Counted from the first letter of the stretch, positions 43,887 through 52,566 are shown. The stretch is DNA of 64,000 nucleotides from Spirochaetaceae bacterium (GCA_028818385.1 JAPPNY010000158.1:1-64000), one strand, 5' to 3'. Program-made: numbers and translations. Notes: a model not told the origin generated them from the sequence alone.

Positions 43887-45427
43887 TGTCCATGTGGCTG
43901 CGCGGCGCACAACTCCGCGGGCTGGAGCGCGCTTTCAGGAAACGCGTGGAGTGCCCGGTCCCCACGCAGGTGGTGTCGAGCGGCGAGTGCCTGCCGCCGG
44001 CGCAGACGCGCCGCCAGGCGCAGGTCGAGTGGCTGATGCAGCACGACGCCGACCACCACGCCCGCCGCCAGGGCATCGCCCGCGGCCGCTACCTGCGCTC
44101 GCAGAGCGGCATGGCGGCCGCGTTCGTGGCCATGAACCGGGTGTACGGCGAGCTGTACGACGTCGCGCCGGTGGAGGCCGCCGACCCGGACGCCGCCGAG
44201 GCGCGGCGCGACGCCGTCCGCGGCCAGTTCATCTTCGACGTGCACACCCACCACGTGCACGACGACTACCGCTGGGAGGGGCAGCTCTGGCTGCGCGCCG
44301 CCGCGCGCGGCGACCTGTTCGGCGACACGCCGTGGAACCCCGAGCTGGTCGGCCAGGAGCTGGACCTCAAGTACTACAAGTTCGACCACTACCTGAAGGA
44401 CATGTTCTTCGACAGCGACACCACCCTGGCGCTGCTGTCCACCTCGCCGTCGGTCGATCCACACAAGATGCTCTTGTCGGACGACCAGATGGTGGCGACC
44501 CGCAACCTGGTCAACCGCCTCGCCGGCACGCGGCGGATGTTCGCGCACGGCGTGATCTGGCCGAGCGTTCCGCAGTACCTGCCGGCCATGGACCGGGCGG
44601 CCCGCGAGCTGAAGGTGGACGCCTGGAAGGGCTACACGATGGGTGACGTGCTGGGCGTGAGCCCGACGTTCGACCACCCGTGGCGGATGGACGACGAGGA
44701 CCTCGCCTACCCCAGCTACGAGAAAGCGCAGCGCCACGGCGTACGCAACATCTGCGTCCACAAGGGAGTGCTGCCCGCCGATTACGAGCGCATCCCGACC
44801 TGGCGCTACGCCACGGTCGAAGACGTGGGCAGTGCCGCCCGTGACTGGCCGAAGCTCAACTTCCACATCTACCACGCCGCCCTGCGCATGTGGCGCGACT
44901 TGCCGCCGGTCGTGGCGGAGTTCGAGGACACCGGCCGGCTGCCGTGGATCGACGAGCTGGCGGAGATCCCGGAGCGGTACGGCGTGACGAACGTGTACGC
45001 CGACGTCGGCCTGTCGTTCGGGGCGCTGGCGGTGAGCGAGCCGCGGCTGGCGGCGGCGATGCTGGGCAAGCTGATCAAGGGACTCGGCGCCGATCACGTC
45101 CTCTGGGGCACCGACTCGATCTGGTTCGGCTCCCCGCAGTGGCAGATCGAGGCGCTGCGCCGCATCGAGATCCCGGCCGACCTGCAGGACAGGCACGGCT
45201 TCGAGCCGCTCGGGCCCGCGGACGGGCCGGTGAAGTCCGCCATCTTCGGCGCCAACGCCGCGGGCCAGTACGGGATCGATCTGGATGCCGCAGGACGCCC
45301 GCTCACCGACTACGCCGGAGACGACCTGTCTCGCCTGAAAGAGGAGTACTTGGCGGCCGGCCACCAGCGCGACAACCTGTTCTGGGGCTGGATCCGTACG
45401 GCCAACCCGCAGGAAACGGGGAGGTGA
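43886..45427 (+). CDS. Amidohydrolase 2 family protein
   Basis: This 513-residue TIM-barrel amidohydrolase has FIFDVHTHHVHDDYRW as the H-x-H metal site, later FHIYHAALRMW and the catalytic Asp in LWGTDSIWFGSPQWQ. It is longer than common members because of an N-terminal extension of about 110 residues. The family includes decarboxylases and hydrolases acting on aromatic or carboxylated substrates. It is embedded in a four-gene operon with SDR and a propeller protein. Confidence 0.85.
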   Translation: MSMWLRGAQLRGLERAFRKRVECPVPTQVVSSGECLPPAQTRRQAQVEWLMQHDADHHARRQGIARGRYLRSQSGMAAAFVAMNRVYGELYDVAPVEAADPDAAEARRDAVRGQFIFDVHTHHVHDDYRWEGQLWLRAAARGDLFGDTPWNPELVGQELDLKYYKFDHYLKDMFFDSDTTLALLSTSPSVDPHKMLLSDDQMVATRNLVNRLAGTRRMFAHGVIWPSVPQYLPAMDRAARELKVDAWKGYTMGDVLGVSPTFDHPWRMDDEDLAYPSYEKAQRHGVRNICVHKGVLPADYERIPTWRYATVEDVGSAARDWPKLNFHIYHAALRMWRDLPPVVAEFEDTGRLPWIDELAEIPERYGVTNVYADVGLSFGALAVSEPRLAAAMLGKLIKGLGADHVLWGTDSIWFGSPQWQIEALRRIEIPADLQDRHGFEPLGPADGPVKSAIFGANAAGQYGIDLDAAGRPLTDYAGDDLSRLKEEYLAAGHQRDNLFWGWIRTANPQETGR

Positions 45428-45431
45428 AGAA

Positions 45432-46958
45432 ATGGGCAAGACACTGACGTGGCCCTTCGAGGACCACTACAAGTGCTCGATCGGCGGCGAGCGGCACCTG
45501 TTCGTCGACGACGCGCTGGTGCAGCGCACCCGCGGCGTCGCCAAGCGGCTGCACCAGCCGGTCAAGCACCCCGCGAATCCGGTCATCCGCGGCGACCTGC
45601 CGTACGAGAACGACTATGCCGTTCTCCACGGTACCGTGCTGCGCGAGCCGGACGGGAGGTTCCGCGCCTGGTACCTGAGCGGCACCGGCGCCCTGGCCTA
45701 TGCCGAGTCGGACGATGGGCTCAACTGGCGCAAGCCGCTGTTCGACCGCTACCGCATCGCGGGCGAGAAGACCAACGTCGTCTACTGGACCCAGCACCCC
45801 GAGCTGGCCGGACGCGACGAGTGGAAGTTCGGCGGCGGCTCGATCATGCCCGACCCCGACGCCCCGCCGGAGGAGCGCTACCGGATGTTCACCTTCGAGG
45901 TGCCCTTGAGCGACGCCGCGCGCGAACGCTTCCGGACCGGCTACGGGTACTACGCGATCTCCTCGCCCGACGGCATCCGCTGGCCCACGGCGCAGCCGCC
46001 GGTGCTCACCCGCCGTGGCGACGATCCGCACATGAGCGACGCCAACGCCTGCATGTACGACCCGCTGCGGCGGCGGTTCATCGCCTTCACCAAGCGGCAC
46101 CAGATCCGCCCCGACGCCGTGGGCGATCAGGGCGTGATGTCACGCGTGCGCGGCATCAGCTTCAGCGACGACTTCCGCGCCTGGACGCGGCCGGTCAACT
46201 GCCTCTTGCCCGACGACCGGGACCCTCGCGACGTGCAGTTCTACCGGCAGGGGGGCTGGACCCACCAGGGGATGTACCTGGGCCTGCTGGAGATCTACCA
46301 CTCCGATCCGGACAACCCCACGCAACCGCTGATGCGCGACCTGCAGCTCATCTCCAGCCGCGACGGCGAGCTGTGGTGGCGGGCCGGCGGGAGGCAGACC
46401 TTCATTCCGTGCGGACCGGCGGGCTCGTGGGACGGGCAGATGCTCGACCTCAACGCCGGCGGACCGATCGACGTGGGCGACGAGCACTGGATCTACTATG
46501 GCGGACGCGCCTACCCGCACGAGATCAATGACGAGCTGTTCCCCTGGGACGGACCGCGCGGCGCCGGCATCGGCATCGCCACGCTGCGCCGGGACCGCTA
46601 CGTGTCCTACGACGCCGGGCCGGAGACGGGCGAGGTGGTCACCCGCCTGCTGCGCTTCGAGCGGGGCGCCTCGCTGCGGGTCAACGCGCGCACCGGCCCA
46701 AACGGGTTCCTGCGCTGCGAGGTCCTGGACTCGATAGAGCGCCACGGGATCCCGCGCCGGCAGCTCTTCTGGGACTGGGGGATCGGCGCGCCCCTGTCCG
46801 GCTTCGGCGCCGAAGCATGCCAGCCGGTCGCGGGCGACCACCTCGACGCCGGGATCCGCTGGCGCGGCGGCCGCTCCATCGGCGAGCTGGCCGGGCGCTG
46901 GATCGCGCTCCGGTTCGTCATGCGCGACTGCTCGCTGTTCGCGTTCCAGATCCGCTGA
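45432..46958 (+). CDS. Glycosidase-like beta-propeller protein
   Basis: The 508-residue protein starts 4 bp after the amidohydrolase stop, with GGGGAGGTGAAG as ribosome-binding site. Early HLFVDDALVQRT and blades such as RFRAWYLSGTGALAYAESDDGLNW and GYYAISSPDGIRWP are typical of GH43/GH32-superfamily propellers found in Planctomycetes and other polysaccharide degraders. The C-terminal 110 residues form a separate beta domain (LRCEVLDSIERHGIP). No signal peptide. Activity is not deducible. Confidence 0.7.
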   Translation: MGKTLTWPFEDHYKCSIGGERHLFVDDALVQRTRGVAKRLHQPVKHPANPVIRGDLPYENDYAVLHGTVLREPDGRFRAWYLSGTGALAYAESDDGLNWRKPLFDRYRIAGEKTNVVYWTQHPELAGRDEWKFGGGSIMPDPDAPPEERYRMFTFEVPLSDAARERFRTGYGYYAISSPDGIRWPTAQPPVLTRRGDDPHMSDANACMYDPLRRRFIAFTKRHQIRPDAVGDQGVMSRVRGISFSDDFRAWTRPVNCLLPDDRDPRDVQFYRQGGWTHQGMYLGLLEIYHSDPDNPTQPLMRDLQLISSRDGELWWRAGGRQTFIPCGPAGSWDGQMLDLNAGGPIDVGDEHWIYYGGRAYPHEINDELFPWDGPRGAGIGIATLRRDRYVSYDAGPETGEVVTRLLRFERGASLRVNARTGPNGFLRCEVLDSIERHGIPRRQLFWDWGIGAPLSGFGAEACQPVAGDHLDAGIRWRGGRSIGELAGRWIALRFVMRDCSLFAFQIR

Positions 46959-46989
46959 CCGCGGCCATGACGAGAAATCCGACCTTCAT

Positions 46990-47040
46990 TTGACGGAGCG
47001 GCAGAGGAAGACATAATAAGGAGCACCCTTATTATGTCTT
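46990..47040 (+). promoter_or_regulatory. Promoter with perfect 14-bp inverted repeat upstream of PIN module
   Basis: TTGACG (46990-46995) and CATAAT (47012-47017) with a 16-bp spacer. AAGACATAATAAGG (47008-47021) and its exact complement CCTTATTATGTCTT (47027-47040) flank five bases. The left arm contains the minus-10 box. It is likely the operator recognised by the antitoxin at 47051. Confidence 0.7.
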
Positions 47041-47050
47041 GGAGAACGGC

Positions 47051-47281
47051 ATGAACATAACGCTCAGCGTCGACGATCACGTCGTCCGCACCGTACGGAA
47101 GATCGCGATCGACAAGAACACGACCCTTACCGCCATGGTTCGCTCCTACCTCGAGTCACTGGCAGAGCGAGATCAGTTGGCGAGGGAGCAGGCCGTGGCG
47201 AAGTTCGACGACTCTGTTCGCAGGCTGAGTCGCCCCATGGGGCCACGCGACTGGACGCGGCAGGACCTGTATGAGCGATAG
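47051..47281 (+). CDS. Antitoxin of a PIN toxin (DUF6364/CopG-like)
   Basis: The 76-residue protein begins MNITLSVDDHVVRTVRKIAI and then TTLTAMVRSYLESL, a ribbon-helix-helix fold as in DUF6364 antitoxins. The C-terminus PMGPRDWTRQDLYER would contact the toxin. GGAGAAC gives a ribosome-binding site before ATG 47051. It overlaps the toxin by 11 bases. The region upstream holds a perfect inverted repeat suited to autoregulation. Confidence 0.82.
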   Translation: MNITLSVDDHVVRTVRKIAIDKNTTLTAMVRSYLESLAERDQLAREQAVAKFDDSVRRLSRPMGPRDWTRQDLYER

Positions 47282-47702
47282 GCATAGGCGCTTCGTTGAC
47301 ACGAACGTGTTGGTGTCCGCCTATGACAAACACTCCGAGACGAAACAGGCTGGAGCGCTGAGACTACTGCGAGCCGGCATGCTCAATGACGCCCTGGCTG
47401 TCTCCGCTCAGGTGCTCGGTGAGTTTTGCGCCGTCGTCACGCGACGCATCCCGACGCCGCTGACGGCCGATGAGGCGGCCGCGGCCATCGACGCCCTGAA
47501 GCCCGTCCCCGTGGTCGAGATCGACCGTCAGCTCGTTGAGCGGGCGATCGAAACCCACAAGCGCTACGGGATCGCCTACTGGGACGCGCTGATCGTCGCC
47601 GCGGCGGAACGTGCGGGCTGCGTCGAGGTGCTGTCCGAGGATCTCAGCGCCGGCCAGCGCTATGGCGGCGTCGTCGTGAGCAACCCCTTCGCAACGGTGT
47701 GA
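47271..47702 (+). CDS. PIN-domain toxin (VapC-like)
   Basis: The 143-residue PIN nuclease has acidic residues in RFVDTNVLVSAYD, the Glu in LGEFCAVV, Asp in YWDALIVAAA and the last in LSEDLSAGQ. The active site is complete. It overlaps the antitoxin and precedes a GNAT gene, where a short TGATGGCC repeat marks the junction. Expected activity is ribonuclease. Confidence 0.9.
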   Translation: MSDRHRRFVDTNVLVSAYDKHSETKQAGALRLLRAGMLNDALAVSAQVLGEFCAVVTRRIPTPLTADEAAAAIDALKPVPVVEIDRQLVERAIETHKRYGIAYWDALIVAAAERAGCVEVLSEDLSAGQRYGGVVVSNPFATV

Positions 47703-47715
47703 TGGCCGCCGTGTG

Positions 47716-48570
47716 ATGGCCACCGTTCTCGAAACCCGGCACGAGACCGTGGCGCCGGACGAGTTCGCGCGCGCGATCGAGGTGTTCGCGCGCGGCTTCT
47801 CGTTCGCGCGCAGCTTCACCCATCCGTATGTGGCGGAGCGCCTCGCCCCGAACGGGACGGAATCCCGCGCCGGCACGCTCTGGGTGTTGCGCGACGCCGA
47901 CCGGCGGAGCGGCGCCTACCGGAAGGAGGAGTGGGTCAGCCACGGCCTGCCGCCCGAGCACGTGCACGCCGCCGCCGAGGGCTCGCCGTGGCGCGAGCGG
48001 ACGCGGGCGTGCCGATCGACCGGGGCACGCGGCGGCTACAGCGTGTGCGCCATCCACGCCACGGACGAGCCGGAAGGGCCGCTGCGCGACGGCTTCAAGT
48101 CCCTCGGCTACCGGCTGGGCGGCACCGAGCCGTTCATGATCCATCGCCTGCGGCGCATTCCCCGCGTCAGCGCGCCGGCGGTCATCCGCCGCGTGCGCAC
48201 CGCGGCGCTGGCCGACTGCCTGGCCAAGGCGGCGCGCATCCGGCAGATCCTGCCCGAGCACCTGGGCGAGGATTCGCCGCAGCGCCAGTACGTAGCGATG
48301 GCCGGCGACGCCATCGTCGGTTGGGTCGGCAGCATCGCCGTCGGCGACGCCACCTGGTGCCAGAACATGTACGTGGCGCCACCCTACCGGCGCCGCGGCA
48401 TCGCCCGCGCCATGCTGTGCCGGCTGCTCCGCGACGACCGTGCGGCCGGCACGGTGCTGGCCGTGCTGCTCGCCTCCCACACCGGCGCCAAGCTGTACGC
48501 ATCGGTGGGCTACGCGCAGATCGGTACGCTGCTCTTCTTCACGCCGAGCAGGAAGTCGGCGACGGACTGA
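47716..48570 (+). CDS. GNAT family N-acetyltransferase
   Basis: The 284-residue protein has a typical GNAT acetyl-CoA site in the C-terminal half: MYVAPPYRRRGIARAML, the R/Q-x-x-G-x-G/A loop. The preceding WVGSIAVGDATWCQN and ensuing ASHTGAKLYASVGYAQIG complete the fold. The N-terminal half is less conserved and may be a second, decayed GNAT domain or a substrate cap. ATG 47716 follows the TA operon by 13 bp. Substrate unknown. Confidence 0.78.
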   Translation: MATVLETRHETVAPDEFARAIEVFARGFSFARSFTHPYVAERLAPNGTESRAGTLWVLRDADRRSGAYRKEEWVSHGLPPEHVHAAAEGSPWRERTRACRSTGARGGYSVCAIHATDEPEGPLRDGFKSLGYRLGGTEPFMIHRLRRIPRVSAPAVIRRVRTAALADCLAKAARIRQILPEHLGEDSPQRQYVAMAGDAIVGWVGSIAVGDATWCQNMYVAPPYRRRGIARAMLCRLLRDDRAAGTVLAVLLASHTGAKLYASVGYAQIGTLLFFTPSRKSATD

Positions 48571-48588
48571 ACCGGCCCGGCGGGGGCG

Positions 48589-49382
48589 TCAGTCCGGCAC
48601 GCCGACGATGGTCAGGTACTCCAGCCAATCGTCGTGCGGGTTGCTGACGCTGTGCTCGGTCCCGGCCGGCAGGTGAATGGCATCGCCCTCGCGCATCGGC
48701 TCGCGCGCGAATCCGGCACTGAGCTCGCCCGATCCGCCGGTGACGTAGTAGACGCGCTCGCTCTGCGGATCGCTCCACGCCTCGGTCGCGTGGCGGGGGT
48801 GCAGGCGCTGCATGGCGATCTCCTGCACGGTGTCAAGCGGAGCGTCGGCGAACGCCACACCTTCCGCCTTGCGGGCGAACGCGCGCCAGCAAACAGCGCC
48901 CCGGTCGATGACCGCACCGGTGAGACGTCCAGCCACGAGCGGCAGGCGATCGGCAGCTTCGCGCCCGCCGGCCCGTTGGCCGCGATCGCCGCCTCGTTCG
49001 CAACCCGCTGCGCCTCCGGCAGGCGCGCCCCGGCGATCAACAGGTGCTCGATCCAATCGTCGCCGTCGTTGATGAGCTGGTGGTAGCAGGTGGCCGGCAG
49101 GCAGATCAGGTCGCCGGCGCGCACCGGATGGATCTCTTCGTCCACGTGCATCTTCCCGGCGCCGCGCAGGAAGTAGTAGATCTGCTCCTGGTCCGCGTGC
49201 ACGTGGTAGTCGCCGGTCCGACCCGGCTGCATCACGTGCCGCGCCACAAGCTGCAACTGCCCCAGCACATGTGCGCCGATCGTCGTCGCGCTGCCGCCGG
49301 CGGGGCCCAGCAGGTTGCCGACCAGCACGTTGCGCTTGGACACGTGCGGCGCGTGATCCCGCCAGTTGATCCTGGTCGTCAT
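48589..49382 (-). CDS. Two-cupin protein, frameshifted between the domains
   Basis: Domain 1 begins MTTRINWRDHAPHV and contains GDYHVHADQEQIYYFLRG, with a metal His pair and Glu. Domain 2 contains LHPRHATEAWSDPQSERVYYV and AGTEHSVSNPHDD. The two halves are in different frames; the shift lies between about 48940 and 48990. Together they would give a bicupin of about 264 residues. ATG 49382 fits the first domain. A gentisate-dioxygenase-like or sugar-binding role is possible. If the shift is real, only domain 1 is made. Confidence 0.72.
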
Positions 49383-49402
49383 CGGCCTACCATACCCGCT
49401 GA

Positions 49403-49495
49403 GAGGAAGGCGAGCGCACCCTCTGGGACCTGCTCGGCAAGGCGTGCGGCCGGTCGGTCTGCGAGCTGCTCGGAGCCGCCCACCGCTCCAGCAGA
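49403..49495 (+). pseudogene. Internal remnant of an enolase-superfamily (mandelate racemase-like) gene
   Basis: The frame reads GERTLWDLLGKACGRSVCEL LGAAH across 49409-49483, matching the A-L-W-D-L-L-G-K-x-x-x-x-P-x-x-x-L-L-G motif of mandelate racemase/muconate lactonising enzymes. There is no start, and similarity stops before the cysteine hydrolase gene. The C-terminal barrel part of such a gene occurs at 51951-52432. Confidence 0.7.
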
Positions 49496-49512
49496 TGTAG
49501 TACAAATGGAGA

Positions 49513-50154
49513 ATGAACAAATACATCCTTGACGTGGACCGCGAGACGAGGGAGAACTACCCTGGAGAGGCGCGAACGTTCGGGTGGGGCTCAAAGCCCG
49601 CGGTGTTGGTCGTAGACCTCCAGGTGGGCTTTACCGATCCTGCGAAGTCTTCCGTAGCGTTCGCCGATTACCGGGACGTCATAGAGCAGACGAACCGAAT
49701 ACTGGCGGCAGCCCGCGCCAGCACAATTCCATGCATGTTCGTTGTACTAGCCTTCAGGGACGAACGAGAGGCTGCTATAGGTTTCAAGAAAACAGCTCGA
49801 AGCTTCGTAGAGGGCTCTGAGCCGACGCAGATGGACCCGAGGGTCGATTACAGACCAAACGAAGATTTGCTCTTCTTCAAGAGGCATAGTTCCGGCTTCT
49901 TTGAAACACCTCTGCAGTCAACACTGCTGGGGCTTGGGATCGACACGCTGATCTGCACCGGCACGTCGACGAACGGCTGCGTACGGAAGACGGTTACAGA
50001 TGCTGCGGAGCGCGGTTACAGAGTCATAATCCCAGAGGAAGCGGTCGGAAATCTAAAATCGAGGGTCTCGCATATCTATGGACTTTTTGACATGGACCAT
50101 TTCTACGGCGATGTGGTATCGGTCGAGGAAGTTATTGAACATCTATCCACATGA
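49513..50154 (+). CDS. Isochorismatase-like cysteine hydrolase
   Basis: This 213-residue protein has Asp35 (VVDLQVGF), Lys123 (FFKRHSSGFFE) and Cys156 (STNGCVRKT), the complete triad of N-carbamoylsarcosine amidase/nicotinamidase-like hydrolases. It probably hydrolyses an amide or carbamoyl group. TGGAGA precedes ATG 49513. The DNA is noticeably less GC-rich and uses AT-ending codons (AAA, GAA, ATA) unlike neighbours, which suggests acquisition. It sits between two pieces of an enolase-family gene. Confidence 0.9.
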   Translation: MNKYILDVDRETRENYPGEARTFGWGSKPAVLVVDLQVGFTDPAKSSVAFADYRDVIEQTNRILAAARASTIPCMFVVLAFRDEREAAIGFKKTARSFVEGSEPTQMDPRVDYRPNEDLLFFKRHSSGFFETPLQSTLLGLGIDTLICTGTSTNGCVRKTVTDAAERGYRVIIPEEAVGNLKSRVSHIYGLFDMDHFYGDVVSVEEVIEHLST

Positions 50155-50181
50155 ACGTCTTGCAGCGCGACCAGGACTTTG

Positions 50182-50210
50182 AAAAGGAGCCCGCCACCAG
50201 GGCGGGCTCC
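50182..50210 (-). terminator. Rho-independent terminator of the minus-strand binding-protein gene
   Basis: Ten-base arms GGAGCCCGCC and GGCGGGCTCC flank five bases; on the minus strand TTTTC follows. It lies 34 bp after the binding-protein stop and also just after the plus-strand hydrolase, so it separates the two convergent genes. Confidence 0.8.
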
Positions 50211-50243
50211 ACGTGGACGGACTCAGCCGGGTAGCGAATCGTG

Positions 50244-51842
50244 CTACATGCCCTGTTTCGCGACGCTTTCCAGCAGTCTGTCGAGTCCGGCGTCCATCAT
50301 CGACTGTACGTAGCCGTCCCACTCGGCATCGATGTCGACCTGGCCGGTGATTGCCTTCCAGCCGAACTCATGCTGGATGGTGTCCACGTTGGCGGCCAAA
50401 GCGCGCTCGGCCTCTGTCCAGATCGCCAGGTCGAAGCCGAAGCTCAAGCCGACTCCCGGGCCCTTGGTCTGGTGCTCCATCAGGAAGCTCGTCAGAGCAT
50501 CCGTAACCGGCGAGTTGTAGACCTTGTCCACCGGCGGCACGATCTGCGGGACAATCGTCAGCATGCGCACGCCGAGCAGCGTTCCGGTGGCGCTGTCCTT
50601 GCCCCCTCCGGTGCCGGGAATGGATACGCGGTAGCCGTTCTCATCAAGCTCCCACGTCTCACCCTCGCGGCCGCCATAGTGGTTTTCGGCGTAGACGTCG
50701 GCGTCCGCAAAGATATCCTCCAGCATCTGCATGATCTTCACCACCTTCGCGTCGCTGGCGTCGATCCCGAAACCGGCGGACGAACCGGTCGGGTCGCGGT
50801 ACCAGGTGCCGCGACCTCCGGTCGGACCCACGGGCGTGATCGTGTAGACGATCTCCACGTCGGGATGCGCTTCCCGCAGGGCGCCCCACGGTCCCGCTTC
50901 GTACTGGGACATCCAGGCATCCAGCTCCGACCAGGCGCCGAACTCGTCGTTCGCCATCGCCCGAATCACGTCGGCGCGTACGGCGGTCGGCGTATCGGGG
51001 TGAATGATCTCCATCTCCCACCAGCGGTTGACGAACTTGAGGGCTTCCCGGTAATTCGGGTCGACCATGGAATAGTAGCCCTTGCCGTCGCGCACGTCCC
51101 ACGTGAACAGGCGAATACCGAATGATCCGAACACGTTCGGCAGTATCGTGCGGGTGAGGTTCGGACCGTTCTTCCACACCATGTATCCGTAGCTGTCCTT
51201 CTTGCCATTTCCGTCCGGGTCTTCGTTGCGGAACTTCAGGAGCAGGCTTTCGATCTCGGCTATGGTGTCGGGCCCTTTGAAGAAGCTCTTGCCCGCCACC
51301 GGCTCCGGCTCCACCCCGACGGCTCGCATCCAGTCGGCGCGAAAGCCCATCACCTGCCCGGTAGTGGCAAACGACATCGCTGACGGAATGAGGTAGTTCG
51401 TTCCGTCGAAAACGGTGGTGCGCCACTTCGTGTCGCCGACGTAGTGCTCCACTTGCTGCATCCATCCGGGCATGTGCTCCATGATCAGGTCCTGTGCGAT
51501 CGTTCGCACGATGCCCGCGTCGATCCAGGCCGGGTTGCGTGCCCAGACAGACAGGAAATCGGGGATATCCCCTGCCGCGATGCGAACGTTCCTGGCCTCT
51601 CCATCGTACGCGTCGATGTCGTACCAGGGTTCCAGGTCCACGTCGTAGCGCTCTTCCAGGAAGAGCTCGACCCAGCTGTCCGGAGCCAGGGTCGTGCCGC
51701 GGGCGGTGAACGGTATCATCGAGATCGTGAGCCGCTCCTCCGCTGCCTCCGCTGCCTGCTCTTCCTGGCCTTCCGCGAACAACGCGCCCGTCGTCAGTGC
51801 CAGCACCGTCGCCAACGCAACGAGTCTCGTAGCAGTTCTCAT
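50244..51842 (-). CDS. Extracellular solute-binding protein (family 1, LipO-like)
   Basis: The 532-residue protein has signal peptide MRTATRLVALATVLALTTGA with cleavage near LFA-EGQEE, a leader style common in spirochaetes. GGAGGAGGG precedes ATG 51842. The mature part shows VELFLEERYDVDLEPWYD and a Ca-loop-like DPDGNGKKDSYGY, as in complex-sugar binding proteins. No permease adjoins, so it must use a transporter encoded elsewhere, possibly that at 20554-22536. Length equals the binding protein at 22589. Confidence 0.9.
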   Translation of the reverse strand: MRTATRLVALATVLALTTGALFAEGQEEQAAEAAEERLTISMIPFTARGTTLAPDSWVELFLEERYDVDLEPWYDIDAYDGEARNVRIAAGDIPDFLSVWARNPAWIDAGIVRTIAQDLIMEHMPGWMQQVEHYVGDTKWRTTVFDGTNYLIPSAMSFATTGQVMGFRADWMRAVGVEPEPVAGKSFFKGPDTIAEIESLLLKFRNEDPDGNGKKDSYGYMVWKNGPNLTRTILPNVFGSFGIRLFTWDVRDGKGYYSMVDPNYREALKFVNRWWEMEIIHPDTPTAVRADVIRAMANDEFGAWSELDAWMSQYEAGPWGALREAHPDVEIVYTITPVGPTGGRGTWYRDPTGSSAGFGIDASDAKVVKIMQMLEDIFADADVYAENHYGGREGETWELDENGYRVSIPGTGGGKDSATGTLLGVRMLTIVPQIVPPVDKVYNSPVTDALTSFLMEHQTKGPGVGLSFGFDLAIWTEAERALAANVDTIQHEFGWKAITGQVDIDAEWDGYVQSMMDAGLDRLLESVAKQGM

Positions 51843-51866
51843 GGTTCCCTCCTCCGGGAATGGTAT

Positions 51867-51940
51867 TACCCCTCTTTGGGGTACGATCACCCTGATATCA
51901 GGTGGCAGAGCAAAGTATACTGGTGGGGGGTGCGGTGCAA
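51867..51940 (-). promoter_or_regulatory. Putative control region of the orphan binding-protein gene
   Basis: TATACT (minus strand, 51914-51919) with TTGCAC 15 bases upstream (51935-51940) is a possible promoter. Downstream are a perfect 12-bp palindrome CCTGATATCAGG (51891-51902) and an inverted repeat TACCCC/GGGGTA (51867-51883). These could be operators for a sugar regulator. Confidence 0.4.
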
Positions 51941-51950
51941 GGTATCGCAC

Positions 51951-52432
51951 CTACCCCACGAGTACGTGCGGGAGCACGCGCGCCTGCGGGCCGCCACCTC
52001 CAAGCCGATCTCCGGGGGGGCAAGTCGCTGTTCACGCGCTACGAGTTCGTGCCGGTGTTCGAGAAGCGGGCCTTCGACATCGTGCAGCCCGACGCCGCCG
52101 GGGTCGGCGGCATCACGGAGGCGGCGGCGATCGCGGCCATGGCCGAGGCGCACGGCGTGCGCTGCACCCCGCACGTCGCCTGCTCGTCGGGAACCGGCGT
52201 GGGGCTGGCCGCCAACATGCACGTGCTGGCCACCGTGGCCGACCCGCCGTACGACCTGTACGACGACAGCCCGCTGCAGCGGGAGCTGCTGAAGGACTCG
52301 CTCCGTGCGGTCGACGGCGTCATCCGCCTCCACGACAGGCCCGGCCTGAGCGTCGAGCTCGACCCTGAGGCGGTCGAGCGCTACCGCGTAGACGTATCGC
52401 CGTGTTTTTCGGCTGTCAACTCGCGGGCCTGA
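51951..52432 (+). pseudogene. C-terminal remnant of an enolase-superfamily gene, with frameshift
   Basis: The segment reads LPHEYVREHARLRAATSKPI, shifts frame in a run of seven G (52014-52020), then continues KSLFTRYEFVPVFEKRAFDIV, QPDAAGVGGITEAAAIA and CTPHVACSSGTGVGLAAN. These are the barrel strands with the metal Asp and the terminal loop of mandelate-racemase-like proteins. The N-terminal capping domain is missing. It is about 160 residues of a normal 380. Confidence 0.78.
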
Positions 52433-52566
52433 TCCTCCAGATCAGATGCCATGCGCAGCAGGTGATCGCGCACGATCGGGTCTCCGATCTTCTTGGCCTG
52501 CTCTCGCGCCCGCTTGGCGTCCTCAATCCGCTCCTTGGCGGCAACGGCCATTACGTCAAATGCCAT
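52381..52566 (-). CDS. Small helical hypothetical protein
   Basis: The 61-residue, highly charged coiled-coil-like protein is MAFDVMAVAAKERIEDAKRA and then QAKKIGDPIVRDHLLRMASD. Small proteins with the D-P-x-x-R-x-x-L-L-x-x-A pattern are common but uncharacterised. Its 3' part overlaps the end of the enolase remnant on the other strand by 52 bp. ATG 52566 is chosen. Confidence 0.45.
   Translation of the reverse strand: MAFDVMAVAAKERIEDAKRAREQAKKIGDPIVRDHLLRMASDLEDQARELTAEKHGDTSTR

Noticed and set aside
49513..50154. Cysteine hydrolase as part of the neighbouring binding-protein operon
   Set aside because: The two genes converge and a terminator separates them, so they are not co-transcribed.
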